Positions 8,344 to 18,150 of a DNA stretch of 64,000 nucleotides are shown one piece after another (position 1 is the stretch's first letter; every line of letters begins with the position of its first letter). The notes under the pieces are model-generated. The model was not told the DNA's origin. It saw nothing but the letters and a program-made list of their open reading frames with translations, and did no database searches. A program made the position numbers and the translations under genes. The DNA comes from Hoyosella subflava DQS3-9A1 (GTDB lineage Bacteria > Actinomycetota > Actinomycetes > Mycobacteriales > Mycobacteriaceae): contig NC_015564.1 in assembly GCF_000214175.1 (NCBI RefSeq), forward strand, positions 4,278,001-4,342,000, read 5' to 3'.

Positions 8344-11300
8344 TCAGCGTTCCCGCAGGGCGGATTCAATTCCCCCAACGCGATCTGCGAGGAGTCCGAC
8401 CGCGCCGACAGCACGGGTCATGGGATCGTCCTCCGCACCGCCCAGCGCTTGGGCTCGCCGGAAACCGACCTTCACTTCCTCCCAGCGTTGTTGCTGCTCA
8501 AGGGTCAGTCGGCCGCGAAGTTCTGCCAGCTTCAGCAGATTCGATTCCGCACCGGAGGTGAGAGTCTGCGCCTCGCCGAGGTAATGGTCGTCGATGACTG
8601 CTTCAAGCTCCTCGTTATTCATCACCGGCGCGATTCGTTCCGCGAGGCGGCCCATGTTCCGGTACGACCCCTGCAGCTGGAATGGCGGCTCGGTCCTGTT
8701 CGCGTCGGCTGTCGCCGCGGACGCGATGTAGGCCTGGTTTACCGCAAGCACAATCTCTTGGACCCGGAGCATCTTGCTCATCACCGCGAGTACCTCATCG
8801 AGTTCTGCGGCTGAATACGGGTGCGACAACTGATCGGGGCGGACTGTGCTATCCCCACCTGCCAGCCGTACGAGGAGATCGATGTCCGATCGGTCCCGGG
8901 CGGCCAGCGGAGCGAGCACGGAGTTCGAGGTCAGCGCGTTCTCGATGTAGCTGAGAGCGAAAAGATGCTCTCGTCCGGAGAGCACGTCACCCAGGTTCCA
9001 GACGTCCGCGCGGTTTGCCAGCATGTCGGGGACACGGAAGCGCTTGCCCTGCTCGGTGTACGGGTTACCAGCCATGCACACCGCGAACCGTTTCCCGCGC
9101 ATGTCGTACGTGCGCGTCCGCCCGTTCCAGACGCCTTCCATTCGCCGTTGCGCGTCACAGAGCGAGATGAACTTCTGGAGCAGTTCCGGTGACGTGTGCT
9201 GGATGTCGTCGAGATAGAGCAGGACGTTGTTGCCCATTTCCAAAGCAAAGTTGATTTTCTCAACTTCCTGACGTGCTGTCGCGTTGGGCGCTTCAGCCGG
9301 GTCGACGGAGGTGACGTAGTGCCCTAGCGCGGGACCGTTCACCTTGACGAAAACAACGCCGAGGCGATTCGCGACGTACTCCATCAGGGTCGTCTTGCCG
9401 TAGCCAGGAGGGGAGATCAGCAGAAGCAGCCCTGACTGGTCGGTCCGGCGACTGTCGCCAGTGGCTCCCAGCTGCTTTGCGAGATTGTCACCAATCAGCG
9501 GTAAGTACGCGTCGTCGAGCAGTCTGTTGCGCACAAAACCGCTCATCACCGTAGGCGCGTACTCGTCGAGGCGCAGCTTCTTCCGTTCCGTCGCGACGAG
9601 TGCGTTCCGTTGCTGCTGGAAGGTACGGAATCCCGGTACCCGCACCGCACGATAGTGACGCGTGTGTGACAGCAGATCATCGAGCCGGAACGCGAACCTA
9701 CGGTCCTGAATGCGTGGATGCGATCCGAGCATCGGCTCAGCTACGCCGGTGAGAGAGGCGGAGGACTCATACCGGTCGACAGCGCTACCACACACTTCGA
9801 TCGCGATAGCCTCAGCGAGATCAGCAACCATGTCGCCAACGTCGTCAGTCGCCAGATACGCCGACAGCCACGCGCGCACAAGCTGATAGCGGGCAGTCAC
9901 GTCATCGGCAAGCGAACGCAGATCCTCATCGAAGTCCAGGCGAGACTTGGCGACCGAACCACCGAGAGCCCGATGGAACCGGTCAACCAGGGTGCGCGCA
10001 CCAGAACTCGTCACGAAGCGTGGCGCACCCGATGCGAGCTCTTCGAACAGATATTCACCAACAAGTTCGAGATCTGCATCAGCCACGGGGATCCGGTACT
10101 CCTCGACGAACGCAGCCACCGCGCCGTTCAGTTCCCTCGCCAGCGCGTCGACCGCGTCCGGGCGACGGAACGATGAGCGAGCTCGCGCCAGGGACGCCGC
10201 GCGGGTAGTCCACGCGGCACGGCGGTCGGGGCGTGCATCAAACGCCCAGAAAAGCTGTGCAGCTGATCTCGCTCCGGGAGGGAACCGCAGGAGCCCGGCA
10301 CCGGCGTGCAGACGCAGCAACTCGCTGAGAATTGCGGTGGCGTCGTGGTCGTGCACACCACGCTCGTAGCCCTCGTTGTATCGAGATTCCGCTGCCCTGC
10401 GCACGTAGGCGGCGAGCTCACCCTCCGCCACGAGCGCTTCATGGAGTTCGTCGAGTTTGCCCTCACGCTCCGCGTCAGCCAGCAACGAGGTCGCAAGAAA
10501 CTCCGCGCGGTAGACGTCGCTGGTTTCCGAGACGAGCAGCTGATTCCAGTAGGGAGCAGTGGCGGCGAACTCGGGGTCAGCCACAAGAGACCGGTAGTCC
10601 GTGCCCGTTATGGCGAAGGACATCCGAGTCTCGCCGTCCACGGAGTGGGGAACGAGGGTCAGGTCGATTGCCTGCGTGTTGACCGCGAACCGGTGCTTCC
10701 CGAGCCTGATGGTTTCGCCACCGTCGCCATACAGATCCTGCCGGTCACGCAGGGCACGGCCAGCTTCCTGGCGCGCTGCTTTGATTCGGCCATCAATCTC
10801 CTCAGCGCGGACCGAATCGCCGATACCGCGTAACTCGCCGGCGAGGCTGCGCAGCTTCGCCACCATCGGGTCAGACGCAAAATACGTGTTGACCTCGTCG
10901 ACAGTGTCCATACCAGCGACGCGGCGACTGACCGACGCGAGGATGCGCTGCGCCGAGTCCACCAGCCGGTCCGCGCGGCGTGAGCGCTCGTCCAGAAGCG
11001 CCTGTTTCCGCGAGGAGAAAGCCTCATAAACGTCCTCGCGTTTACTGCTGAGCTCGTCGAGGAAGTCGTCGAACTCGCTGAAACGCGACTCGAGATTTTC
11101 GAGCTGCAACAGGAGGCGGCCAAGCTGTTCATCACACGCGTCGGGTGTTTCAGCGACTGCGAGCGCCCCGGTGATTGCTTGCCCGAGCAGTCCAAACTCG
11201 GCAGCGAATTCCGCACGGCCTTCGCGCGTCAGCAGATCCTTGCGTCGCGATTCAACGGTCGCACGCGCCCGATTCACTCCCCCGAGTACTTCACCGATGC

Positions 11301-13305
11301 GCTCCAGAATGTGGGTGCGAACCACTGCGTCCCCGATATCCAGGGAGGAAACAATCTGGGTAACTACCTGCAATCCATCGGCTTGCTCAGAGAGCCGCTC
11401 CGTCACAGGCTTGGCTTCCGCGACAGTTTCGATGCGGTCCGCATCATCGATCAGCTGCTCAATGTCCCGGTGGAAACTCTCAAACGCGTCCTCGCCGCTC
11501 AGGAACTCCACAGCCCGTCGGCCAGAGTCGTCGAGAGCTTCAGAGAGCTGCTCATCAAGTGAGTCCAGCCGCTGCTCATCGACGTATCGCAGGTCCCGCA
11601 ATGTGACGATGTGGCCCTGTTGTTTCCGCAAATCCGCGAGGAGCGATACCCAGCCATCTGCCGAGCGCGGTGCACTGCCCCTGCTCATCCGGATCAGTGA
11701 TCCGATTTCGGCTTCCGATTCGCCGACAGCCTTCGATGCCTGCACTGTCAGCGCGGAGACCTTCTCGAATTCGTCTATCACCCGTTCAGCAGTGGACTGG
11801 AGATCCGACAGCGGCTCAAGCAGATCCCCGGCGCTCTCATCACCCAGCCAGTGGTAGCTATCTGCAGTACGCCTGCATGCGGCAATCATCGCTTCGAAAA
11901 CAGCAGTCGCCGGGGCCATCTCGTCCACCATGCGCGCGACGGACAAGCAATCCGAAATACCGCGCACAAGGTCCGCATTGCCGATGCGTTCAAGCGGTCC
12001 GGAGCCCGCGGGCTGCGCCGCCGCGTACACATCGGATTCATACGGCGTCTGCCAGACCTGCATGGGATGCACACGGGTTGGCTCGTCTGAGTCGGCACGG
12101 AACACGACGGCTGTACCGTCGTCGAACAACGAATAGCCGTGGCACGGGACCGGATTCGCGACTTCCTTGCGGATCACGTTGTAAGGCAGCAGGAGGGTCC
12201 GTCCCTCGCGCCGAGCGTGGAAAGCGTACAAGACGTCCTCACCGTTACTCGAGCGAACGACGCGCTCAAACTCGAGGTCAGCGGTGTCAGTATCGAACGT
12301 TCGCGCAAGGCCGGTCTCGAGATAATAACCGCCCGGAAAGATCAGGCCCTGGTCCTCCGGGAGCCGTCTGCAAGACTGCCCAATGCCGTCAAGCCTGGCG
12401 ATATCGTGCGTCCGTGTGTTGAAAACCAGATAGCGCCAGTCTTTTTCGTTGTATGGCCGGATCTTCAAGATGATGAGTGGCCCGACTTTCGCGAAATGCA
12501 CGTCCGCGTCGGCAAGGCTCTGCAGCGGCTCGTCAACCGGCTCCTCGTAAATTCCTTCGCCCGTTGCCGTGTTGTCTTCGACCTTGATAGTGAGGTTGCC
12601 GCGCACGGTCTCGACGAAGACCTCACCGAGAATGGAAATGTGTGGGTGGCGGCCGAGCACATGATCGTCCCGGGTTGTCTCGACCCACTCGAAATCATGC
12701 TGGGCTGGAAAAACGTGGTCACGCTCACCACGGTTATCGATGTAGGTGACCGACCCATCGGTGCTGATGCGCCACCGCAGCACCTTGACGTCTTCAGTCC
12801 GCACCCCAGTCTGAAAAACAGCGAGCAACTTGCCTTCGACCCTGCGTAGTTGCAGCAGGCGTGTCTCTCGGTAGTAGCGGTACAGTTCGGAGAAGTGACG
12901 CTGAAAAGTGCTGTCACTTAGCAGGCCTGGCATCTCACCTGACGCGTCCTCGAAACGGAACGTGTCGCCGTCACGGACGAACCGATGGAGCGAGAACACG
13001 TCATCCACTGTGGTTTCTGGCTTCAGACCGATGAAGACGTTGTAGCCGAAGAGCATCAGCCCGCCCTCGTCGCTCCCCGCCGGTAGCGCGACAATGTCGC
13101 GCGGAACGCAGTTGTGCTCCGTTCGGATGCGTTCCGTCCCGATCAGCCGGAGTTCGGAACCGCCAAACGCCTCGACTCGGTGCGCATTGAGAGATTCCGC
13201 TCGGCGCGCGAGTTCTGCAGCATGCTGGGCGAGGCGGCTACGGAGCACTTCGTAGGTGCCGCCATCGAGGTCCGCCTCGCCGGTGGACGATGCACTGGCC
13301 GTCAT
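8344..13305 (-). CDS. Very large AAA-type ATPase (so-called DNA repair ATPase)
   Basis: A 1653-residue protein. The N-terminal 450 residues look like a beta-rich module, probably the DUF3686 family. A long charged helical and coiled-coil region covers about 450-870. An AAA-type ATPase domain near the C-terminus has Walker A SPPGYGKTTL at about 1294-1303 and Walker B NVLLYLDDIQ near 1355-1362, with a sensor-like CMAGNPYTEQGKRFRVP further on. ATG 13305 makes an ATGA overlap with the flotillin stop. It is the last gene of a yqiJ-like, flotillin, ATPase operon. The database name DNA repair ATPase rests on coiled-coil similarity and is weak evidence. The context suggests a membrane-associated remodelling ATPase. 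Confidence 0.8.
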   Translation of the reverse strand: MTASASSTGEADLDGGTYEVLRSRLAQHAAELARRAESLNAHRVEAFGGSELRLIGTERIRTEHNCVPRDIVALPAGSDEGGLMLFGYNVFIGLKPETTVDDVFSLHRFVRDGDTFRFEDASGEMPGLLSDSTFQRHFSELYRYYRETRLLQLRRVEGKLLAVFQTGVRTEDVKVLRWRISTDGSVTYIDNRGERDHVFPAQHDFEWVETTRDDHVLGRHPHISILGEVFVETVRGNLTIKVEDNTATGEGIYEEPVDEPLQSLADADVHFAKVGPLIILKIRPYNEKDWRYLVFNTRTHDIARLDGIGQSCRRLPEDQGLIFPGGYYLETGLARTFDTDTADLEFERVVRSSNGEDVLYAFHARREGRTLLLPYNVIRKEVANPVPCHGYSLFDDGTAVVFRADSDEPTRVHPMQVWQTPYESDVYAAAQPAGSGPLERIGNADLVRGISDCLSVARMVDEMAPATAVFEAMIAACRRTADSYHWLGDESAGDLLEPLSDLQSTAERVIDEFEKVSALTVQASKAVGESEAEIGSLIRMSRGSAPRSADGWVSLLADLRKQQGHIVTLRDLRYVDEQRLDSLDEQLSEALDDSGRRAVEFLSGEDAFESFHRDIEQLIDDADRIETVAEAKPVTERLSEQADGLQVVTQIVSSLDIGDAVVRTHILERIGEVLGGVNRARATVESRRKDLLTREGRAEFAAEFGLLGQAITGALAVAETPDACDEQLGRLLLQLENLESRFSEFDDFLDELSSKREDVYEAFSSRKQALLDERSRRADRLVDSAQRILASVSRRVAGMDTVDEVNTYFASDPMVAKLRSLAGELRGIGDSVRAEEIDGRIKAARQEAGRALRDRQDLYGDGGETIRLGKHRFAVNTQAIDLTLVPHSVDGETRMSFAITGTDYRSLVADPEFAATAPYWNQLLVSETSDVYRAEFLATSLLADAEREGKLDELHEALVAEGELAAYVRRAAESRYNEGYERGVHDHDATAILSELLRLHAGAGLLRFPPGARSAAQLFWAFDARPDRRAAWTTRAASLARARSSFRRPDAVDALARELNGAVAAFVEEYRIPVADADLELVGEYLFEELASGAPRFVTSSGARTLVDRFHRALGGSVAKSRLDFDEDLRSLADDVTARYQLVRAWLSAYLATDDVGDMVADLAEAIAIEVCGSAVDRYESSASLTGVAEPMLGSHPRIQDRRFAFRLDDLLSHTRHYRAVRVPGFRTFQQQRNALVATERKKLRLDEYAPTVMSGFVRNRLLDDAYLPLIGDNLAKQLGATGDSRRTDQSGLLLLISPPGYGKTTLMEYVANRLGVVFVKVNGPALGHYVTSVDPAEAPNATARQEVEKINFALEMGNNVLLYLDDIQHTSPELLQKFISLCDAQRRMEGVWNGRTRTYDMRGKRFAVCMAGNPYTEQGKRFRVPDMLANRADVWNLGDVLSGREHLFALSYIENALTSNSVLAPLAARDRSDIDLLVRLAGGDSTVRPDQLSHPYSAAELDEVLAVMSKMLRVQEIVLAVNQAYIASAATADANRTEPPFQLQGSYRNMGRLAERIAPVMNNEELEAVIDDHYLGEAQTLTSGAESNLLKLAELRGRLTLEQQQRWEEVKVGFRRAQALGGAEDDPMTRAVGAVGLLADRVGGIESALRER

Positions 13306-15302
13306 GGGTTGACTTGCGTCACCGGGGTGTCGGCAAGACCGAGCTTGCGCGCATTGCCGAGCAGTTGACGCAGCTTGTCAGACTGCGGGCTGCCCTCGTT
13401 GATCAACTTCAGCAGCAGAGCCGAGACGGTGAGATTCTTGACGTCCTCCGTGCCCGCGGCTGCCAGCGCACGCGAAATGTCTTCGGAGAAGCTCTGGGAG
13501 CCGTCGAACCAGCCCTGACCGAGTGTTTGCGCAACCTCGGAGTTGTTCACGAAACCGTCAACTCCCTTGCCGAGCGCGATCGAACCGATGAGCCGGTCGA
13601 AGAACACACTTTCGCCACCGACGATATTGATGTCCGCTTCCTTGAGCCCGGCAGAGAGAACGGCTGCCTGATGCTCGGCGACCTGTCGGTGAACGTCGAT
13701 GCCCGCGAGGCGAATGTCCTTCTCCATCTCGAGGCGCAGCCGGTACTCTTCGTGATGCCGGGTAGCGTCGTCGAGCTTCGCCATCGCGTCGGCCTTCTCG
13801 GTAAGTCCCTCAGACTCCGCTTTCAGCTTCTCTCGGATGGCGTCCGCGCCGGCAAGCGCTTTCTCACGCTCGACCTGCGCCTCGGCGCGGCCAACCTTTT
13901 CGATCGCTTCGGCGTTACGCTCCCGGACCTGCACGTCAGCGAGCCCCGATGCGGCTACCTCGGCCTGCTGCCCCTCCGCGAGCCGGATCTTCGCACGCGC
14001 ATCGAGTTCCGCGGCCTGCTGTGCCGCTTCGGCGAGTGTGAGCCGTTCTTTGGCCTTGTGCTTAGCTGCCGTCTCAGCGGCCTCGGCGGCCTTGATGTCT
14101 TTGACGAGGTTCTCCTGTGCCTCACCCTCGGCCCGAATCACCACAGCTTGGCGGTCCCGCTCGGCGGCCTCGACCGCGCGCAAGCGATTGATGCTCTCTT
14201 CCTGCTCAGCGACGGTCTTATCGACCGCAATGCGCTCGCGGGTTGCTTCCGACACCGAGCGGCGCTCGGTCTCCACTTCGCGATCCTTCGCGATCCGCTG
14301 CAGTTCGGTCTCACGCTCGCGGTTGATGACCTCGAGCAGGCGATCCTTCTCGATCCGCTCCGTTTCGACCGCGATCACGCGTTCACGGTTCTTCTCTGCG
14401 ACGGCGATTTCGCGCTGCTGGTTCTGGGCCTGCACACCAATCTGCTCTTCAGTGCGCAACCGTGCACTCTCCGACTTAAGGCGCTCTTCAGCCTGCACGC
14501 GCTGTGTTTCCGCGGTCTCGCGTGCCTGTGCGGTATCTACCTCGCGGCGCTGTTTGGCTTCCGCGTCAGCCTGTTGCCGCTCGAGTTCGAGGATCGCCTC
14601 ACGCGCCTCGACGTTCTGCCGGGTAATTTCCTTCTCTTCGTTGCGCCGGTAGTCGTTGGTGCGGACGTTCTCTATTGCCGTCAGCTCGGTGATCTTGCGG
14701 ATACCCTGCGCGTCGAGGATGTTCTTCGCATCAAGCTGTGACATGGGTGTCTGCTCGAGGTAGTCGATCGCTGCGTCCTCGAGGCTGTACCCGTTGAGAT
14801 CAGTGCCGATGACGCGGATGATCTGATCACGGAATTCATCGCGCTTGGTGTAAAGGTCCTCGAAATCGAGGTGCTTACCGACAGTCTTGAGTGCCTCGGA
14901 AAATTTCGCGTTGAACAACACTTGCAGCGTCGTCTGATCGCTTGCCCGCTCAGTGCCGATCGCTTGCGCGACCTTGATGACGTCCTCAACTGTCTTGTTG
15001 ACACGCACGAAGAACGTGATGCGGATGTCTGCGCGGATGTTGTCGCGGCAAATCAATCCGTCGTGACCGGTTCGTTCGATGTCGATGGTCTTCACCGAGA
15101 TGTCCATCGTCTCGGCTTTGTGCAATATCGGCAGCACAACCGTACCGGTGAAGGTGACGTCCACCTTCTTCAGTTTCGAGACGATCAGAGCGCTGCCCTG
15201 ATGAACCTTTTTGTACAGCCTCGTAACCATGAACAGGACCGCCAGAGCGGTCAGCAGGATAGCGGCAAAGACTATCCCAAAGCTGGTGGCGATCGTATCC
15301 AC
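13302..15302 (-). CDS. Flotillin/SPFH-domain protein (YqiK-like)
   Basis: A 666-residue protein. It has an N-terminal membrane helix (about residues 5-27), an SPFH/Band 7 domain (about 30-210), then a very long Glu/Ala/Arg-rich coiled coil to about 550 and a Gly/Ala-containing tail. Flotillins oligomerise in ordered membrane domains. GTG 15302 is supported by GAGGAAGGGA upstream. It lies between the YqiJ-like gene (13-base gap) and the giant ATPase (ATGA overlap), an arrangement that adds the ATPase to the yqiJ-yqiK pair of E. coli. A long open frame on the opposite strand comes from codon bias in the coiled coil. Confidence 0.9.
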   Translation of the reverse strand: MDTIATSFGIVFAAILLTALAVLFMVTRLYKKVHQGSALIVSKLKKVDVTFTGTVVLPILHKAETMDISVKTIDIERTGHDGLICRDNIRADIRITFFVRVNKTVEDVIKVAQAIGTERASDQTTLQVLFNAKFSEALKTVGKHLDFEDLYTKRDEFRDQIIRVIGTDLNGYSLEDAAIDYLEQTPMSQLDAKNILDAQGIRKITELTAIENVRTNDYRRNEEKEITRQNVEAREAILELERQQADAEAKQRREVDTAQARETAETQRVQAEERLKSESARLRTEEQIGVQAQNQQREIAVAEKNRERVIAVETERIEKDRLLEVINRERETELQRIAKDREVETERRSVSEATRERIAVDKTVAEQEESINRLRAVEAAERDRQAVVIRAEGEAQENLVKDIKAAEAAETAAKHKAKERLTLAEAAQQAAELDARAKIRLAEGQQAEVAASGLADVQVRERNAEAIEKVGRAEAQVEREKALAGADAIREKLKAESEGLTEKADAMAKLDDATRHHEEYRLRLEMEKDIRLAGIDVHRQVAEHQAAVLSAGLKEADINIVGGESVFFDRLIGSIALGKGVDGFVNNSEVAQTLGQGWFDGSQSFSEDISRALAAAGTEDVKNLTVSALLLKLINEGSPQSDKLRQLLGNARKLGLADTPVTQVNP

Positions 15303-15315
15303 GGTGTTCCCTTCC

Positions 15316-15972
15316 TCAAGCCTGTCCAGGTGTGAAGTTGTCGAGAGCGGGATCCACCGGCGCCACCCAGAAGAACTCGCCGTCAGCGTCGTAGTCGTAA
15401 ATCAAAGCAGAAGTACCCGCCTTGAGCGGCGTTTCCGCAGCATGCTCAGCCGTCTGCCGAACCTGCACGAGAGCGGACGAACCATCGGGCGACGTGACTT
15501 CGGCCTGCCCGAAGTCCGGCCCCACCGAACTGGTCCGGACGATGCAGACCTTGCCTACAAAATCGGAACGGGACTGTGCCGGAACGTGCCGGAAGACCCG
15601 CTTGAGCGGGGAAATGAAAACCTTTGTGGTGATCACACCGATCACCACGGCCGCAACAAGCACACCGATGAGCGCCGCGGCGGCAGCGGCGCCAGACAGG
15701 TTCACACCTCCCAGCACTACCGAACCGATGATGCTGACCAGCCAGGCGAAAGCGACAAACAGAGAGAGCGCGACCGTCAGAGGAACTCCACCGAGGTCCA
15801 GCCCTTTCATCCAGCCCGAGGGCTCTGCTTCCGCTGCCTCCGTGTCCCCTTCAAAGATATCGAGGCCCAGACCGCCGACGAGGACCAGAAGCCAGTAACC
15901 GATCACGACCACGAAAGCGAACGAAAACAGCACCGCAGGAAAACTCAGCGCAGCTTCAAGAAGGTTGCTCAC
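15316..15972 (-). CDS. YqiJ-like OB-fold membrane protein
   Basis: A 218-residue protein. Hydrophobic helices lie at about 12-38, 63-88 and 95-117, followed by a soluble C-terminal domain (about 130-205) that looks like the OB/NfeD-type fold (FVGKVCIVRTSSV, GTSALIYDYDADGEFFWV). NfeD/YqiJ proteins partner with flotillins in the membrane. It is first in the operon, with 13 bases before the flotillin gene. It starts with GTG at 15972, with AGGGGAC upstream, and is divergent from the M13 peptidase gene. Confidence 0.8.
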   Translation of the reverse strand: MSNLLEAALSFPAVLFSFAFVVVIGYWLLVLVGGLGLDIFEGDTEAAEAEPSGWMKGLDLGGVPLTVALSLFVAFAWLVSIIGSVVLGGVNLSGAAAAAALIGVLVAAVVIGVITTKVFISPLKRVFRHVPAQSRSDFVGKVCIVRTSSVGPDFGQAEVTSPDGSSALVQVRQTAEHAAETPLKAGTSALIYDYDADGEFFWVAPVDPALDNFTPGQA

Positions 15973-16105
15973 CGTCGTCTTGTCCCCTCCAGCATCATGC
16001 GCGCACGCTCAACTTCTCCCCCGAGCTTGGATCGTTCCACACTCGCTGAAGGCTCACAACTAGAACAGAAAGCAATAGTGCGGTGCGGCTCGCCACAGCA
16101 ACAGG

Positions 16106-16112
16106 TATAGAT
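16106..16112 (+). promoter_or_regulatory. Candidate -10 for a leaderless M13 peptidase transcript
   Basis: TATAGAT lies seven bases upstream of the GTG at 16119. No ribosome-binding site at normal spacing precedes that GTG, so a leaderless mRNA, common in actinobacteria, would explain the arrangement. No clear -35 hexamer is seen. Confidence 0.4.
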
Positions 16113-16118
16113 GAGGGG

Positions 16119-18077
16119 GTGAGTAGCACAGCTAAATCCGGTATCGATCTGGCCCACCGCGATGTCGAAACACGGCCACAAGATGACCTCTTCGAGCACG
16201 TCAACGGGAAATGGCTTGCAGAACACGAGATCCCGGCCGACCGGGCGCTCGATGGCGCCTTCCGCAAGATCTTCGACGAAGCAGAAGAGAACGTACGCAC
16301 CATCATCGAGGAAGCGGCGGCGTCCCATGCCGATGCTGGTTCAGATGCGCAGCTGATCGGCGACCTTTACGCCAGCTTCATGGAATCCGACCGCGTCAAC
16401 GCGCTCGGCCTCACACCATTGCAGGACGAACTCACTGCTGTCGCGGCAGCCGCTGACCTCGATGAGCTCGGCCGGCTCATGGGAGAGTTGCAGCGCGCAG
16501 GCACCGGCGGGGCCATCAGCTACTACATCTACACCGACGCGAAGAAAAGCGATCGTTACCTCGTGCATCTGTCGCAGTCCGGCATTGGCTTGCCGGACGA
16601 ATCGTATTACCGGGACGAGCGGCATGCCGATGTGCGGGACAAGTACGTCGCGCATATCGAGCGCATGTTCGCACTGTGTGACACGGACCGGAACGCGGCC
16701 GACGTGTTTGAACTCGAGCGACAGCTCGCCAGTGGTCACTGGGACGTGGTGAAACGCCGCGACGCTGAGCTGAGCTATAACCTGCTCACCCTGGACGAGC
16801 TGCGTGAACTCGCGCCCTCGTTTCCCTGGCAGGCCTGGATCGCCGGGCTGCATGCCACCGACACGCAGTTCGCCGAAGTCGTGGTGCGGCAGCCAGAGTT
16901 CCTTCGAACTCTCGGGGAACTCTGGCCTGCTGTGCCACTCGAGACCTGGAAGTCGTGGATGATGTGGCGGGTCATCAACACTCGGGCCCCGTACCTGACT
17001 GACGAGATCGTCGAAACCAACTTTGACTTCCATGGGCGCACGCTGAGCGGCGCGGAGGTTCTCCGGGATCGATGGAAGCGCGGGGTTTCCCTGGTTGAGC
17101 ACCTGCTCGGCGAGGCAGTGGGCAAGCTGTACGTCGACCGGCATTTCCCGCCGGCCGCGAAGTCGCGGATGGAACAGCTCGTCGACAACCTCATCGAGGC
17201 CTACCGGCAGAGCATTTCCACTCTCGAATGGATGAGCCCCGAGACCCGGAAAGCCGCGTTGGGCAAGCTCGAGAAGTTCACTCCGAAGATCGGCTATCCA
17301 GAGGAGTGGAAAGACTACTCCAGCATTGTGATCGAGCGTGCCGATCTTTATGGGAACGTGCGTCGCGGCAGCGCCGCCGAGCACGACCGGGAATTCGCAA
17401 AGCTAGGCGGGCCCGTTGATCGTGGTGAGTGGTTCATGACGCCACAGACGGTGAACGCGTACTACAACCCTGGGATGAACGAAATCGTCTTTCCCGCAGC
17501 GATCCTTCAGCCGCCCTTCTTCGACCCGGATGCTGACGACGCTGCGAATTACGGTGGAATCGGCGCGGTGATCGGCCACGAGATCGGGCACGGCTTCGAC
17601 GACCAGGGCTCGAAGTACGACGGTGACGGCAACTTGGTCAACTGGTGGACCGACCAGGATCGCGAGGAATTTGGAAAGCGGACCGCGAAGCTCATCGCGC
17701 AGTACAGCGAATTCGAACCCAAGGCGCTGCCCGGCAAAAAGGTCAACGGCGACTTCACGATCGGCGAAAACATCGGTGACCTCGGCGGGCTGGCAATCGC
17801 ACTCAGAGCGTACAAGATCGCAACCAATGGGTCCGATGCCCCGACCCTGGATGGTCTCAGCGGACTGCAGCGCGTGTTCTTCGGCTGGGCGCAGGTCTGG
17901 CGCGCAAAGGTACGTAACGAGGAAGCTGAGCGCCGACTCGCAACTGACCCCCATTCGCCACCGGAATTCCGGTGCAACGGCGTCTTGCGAAACATCGACG
18001 ACTTTTACGACGCATTCGACGTCACGGAAGCGGATGGGCTGTTCCTGGAGGAATCCGAGAGGGTAAAGATCTGGTAG
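16119..18077 (+). CDS. M13 family zinc metallopeptidase
   Basis: A 652-residue neprilysin/PepO-like endopeptidase. The zinc site HEIGH is at about residues 487-491 and the third ligand lies in GENIGDLGG about 60 residues later. The NAYY and EIVFPAAILQPPFF segments upstream are family hallmarks that bind the peptide backbone. There is no signal peptide, so it should be cytoplasmic, as for most actinobacterial homologues. The frame is open to an upstream GTG at 16083. GTG 16119 is preferred because a TATAGAT box sits at leaderless distance and the protein then starts close to the conserved GIDL region. Confidence 0.9.
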   Translation: MSSTAKSGIDLAHRDVETRPQDDLFEHVNGKWLAEHEIPADRALDGAFRKIFDEAEENVRTIIEEAAASHADAGSDAQLIGDLYASFMESDRVNALGLTPLQDELTAVAAAADLDELGRLMGELQRAGTGGAISYYIYTDAKKSDRYLVHLSQSGIGLPDESYYRDERHADVRDKYVAHIERMFALCDTDRNAADVFELERQLASGHWDVVKRRDAELSYNLLTLDELRELAPSFPWQAWIAGLHATDTQFAEVVVRQPEFLRTLGELWPAVPLETWKSWMMWRVINTRAPYLTDEIVETNFDFHGRTLSGAEVLRDRWKRGVSLVEHLLGEAVGKLYVDRHFPPAAKSRMEQLVDNLIEAYRQSISTLEWMSPETRKAALGKLEKFTPKIGYPEEWKDYSSIVIERADLYGNVRRGSAAEHDREFAKLGGPVDRGEWFMTPQTVNAYYNPGMNEIVFPAAILQPPFFDPDADDAANYGGIGAVIGHEIGHGFDDQGSKYDGDGNLVNWWTDQDREEFGKRTAKLIAQYSEFEPKALPGKKVNGDFTIGENIGDLGGLAIALRAYKIATNGSDAPTLDGLSGLQRVFFGWAQVWRAKVRNEEAERRLATDPHSPPEFRCNGVLRNIDDFYDAFDVTEADGLFLEESERVKIW

Positions 18078-18104
18078 GCCCCTTGCACTACGCTTGCTGC
18101 GTAC

Positions 18105-18128
18105 ATGGCCCCGGCCGCCTGCGGCCAT
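18105..18128. repeat. GC-rich hairpin between M13 peptidase and repeat protein
   Basis: ATGGCC (18105-18110) and GGCCAT (18123-18128) flank a GC-rich loop that can pair further. It lies 27 bases after the peptidase stop and 22 bases before the next start. It may be a terminator or a leader hairpin. There is no U tract. Confidence 0.3.
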
Positions 18129-18150
18129 AACACCGGCACCCGGAGTGACA

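Noticed and set aside
11171-11857. Overlapping plus-strand frames inside the giant ATPase gene
   Set aside because: They are shadow frames over a coiled-coil coding region, Ser/Arg-rich and without domains.
13290-14741. 483-codon open frame on the plus strand
   Set aside because: It is wholly antisense to the flotillin coiled coil; Glu/Ala/Arg-rich codons in high-GC DNA give long antisense frames. It shows no domain.
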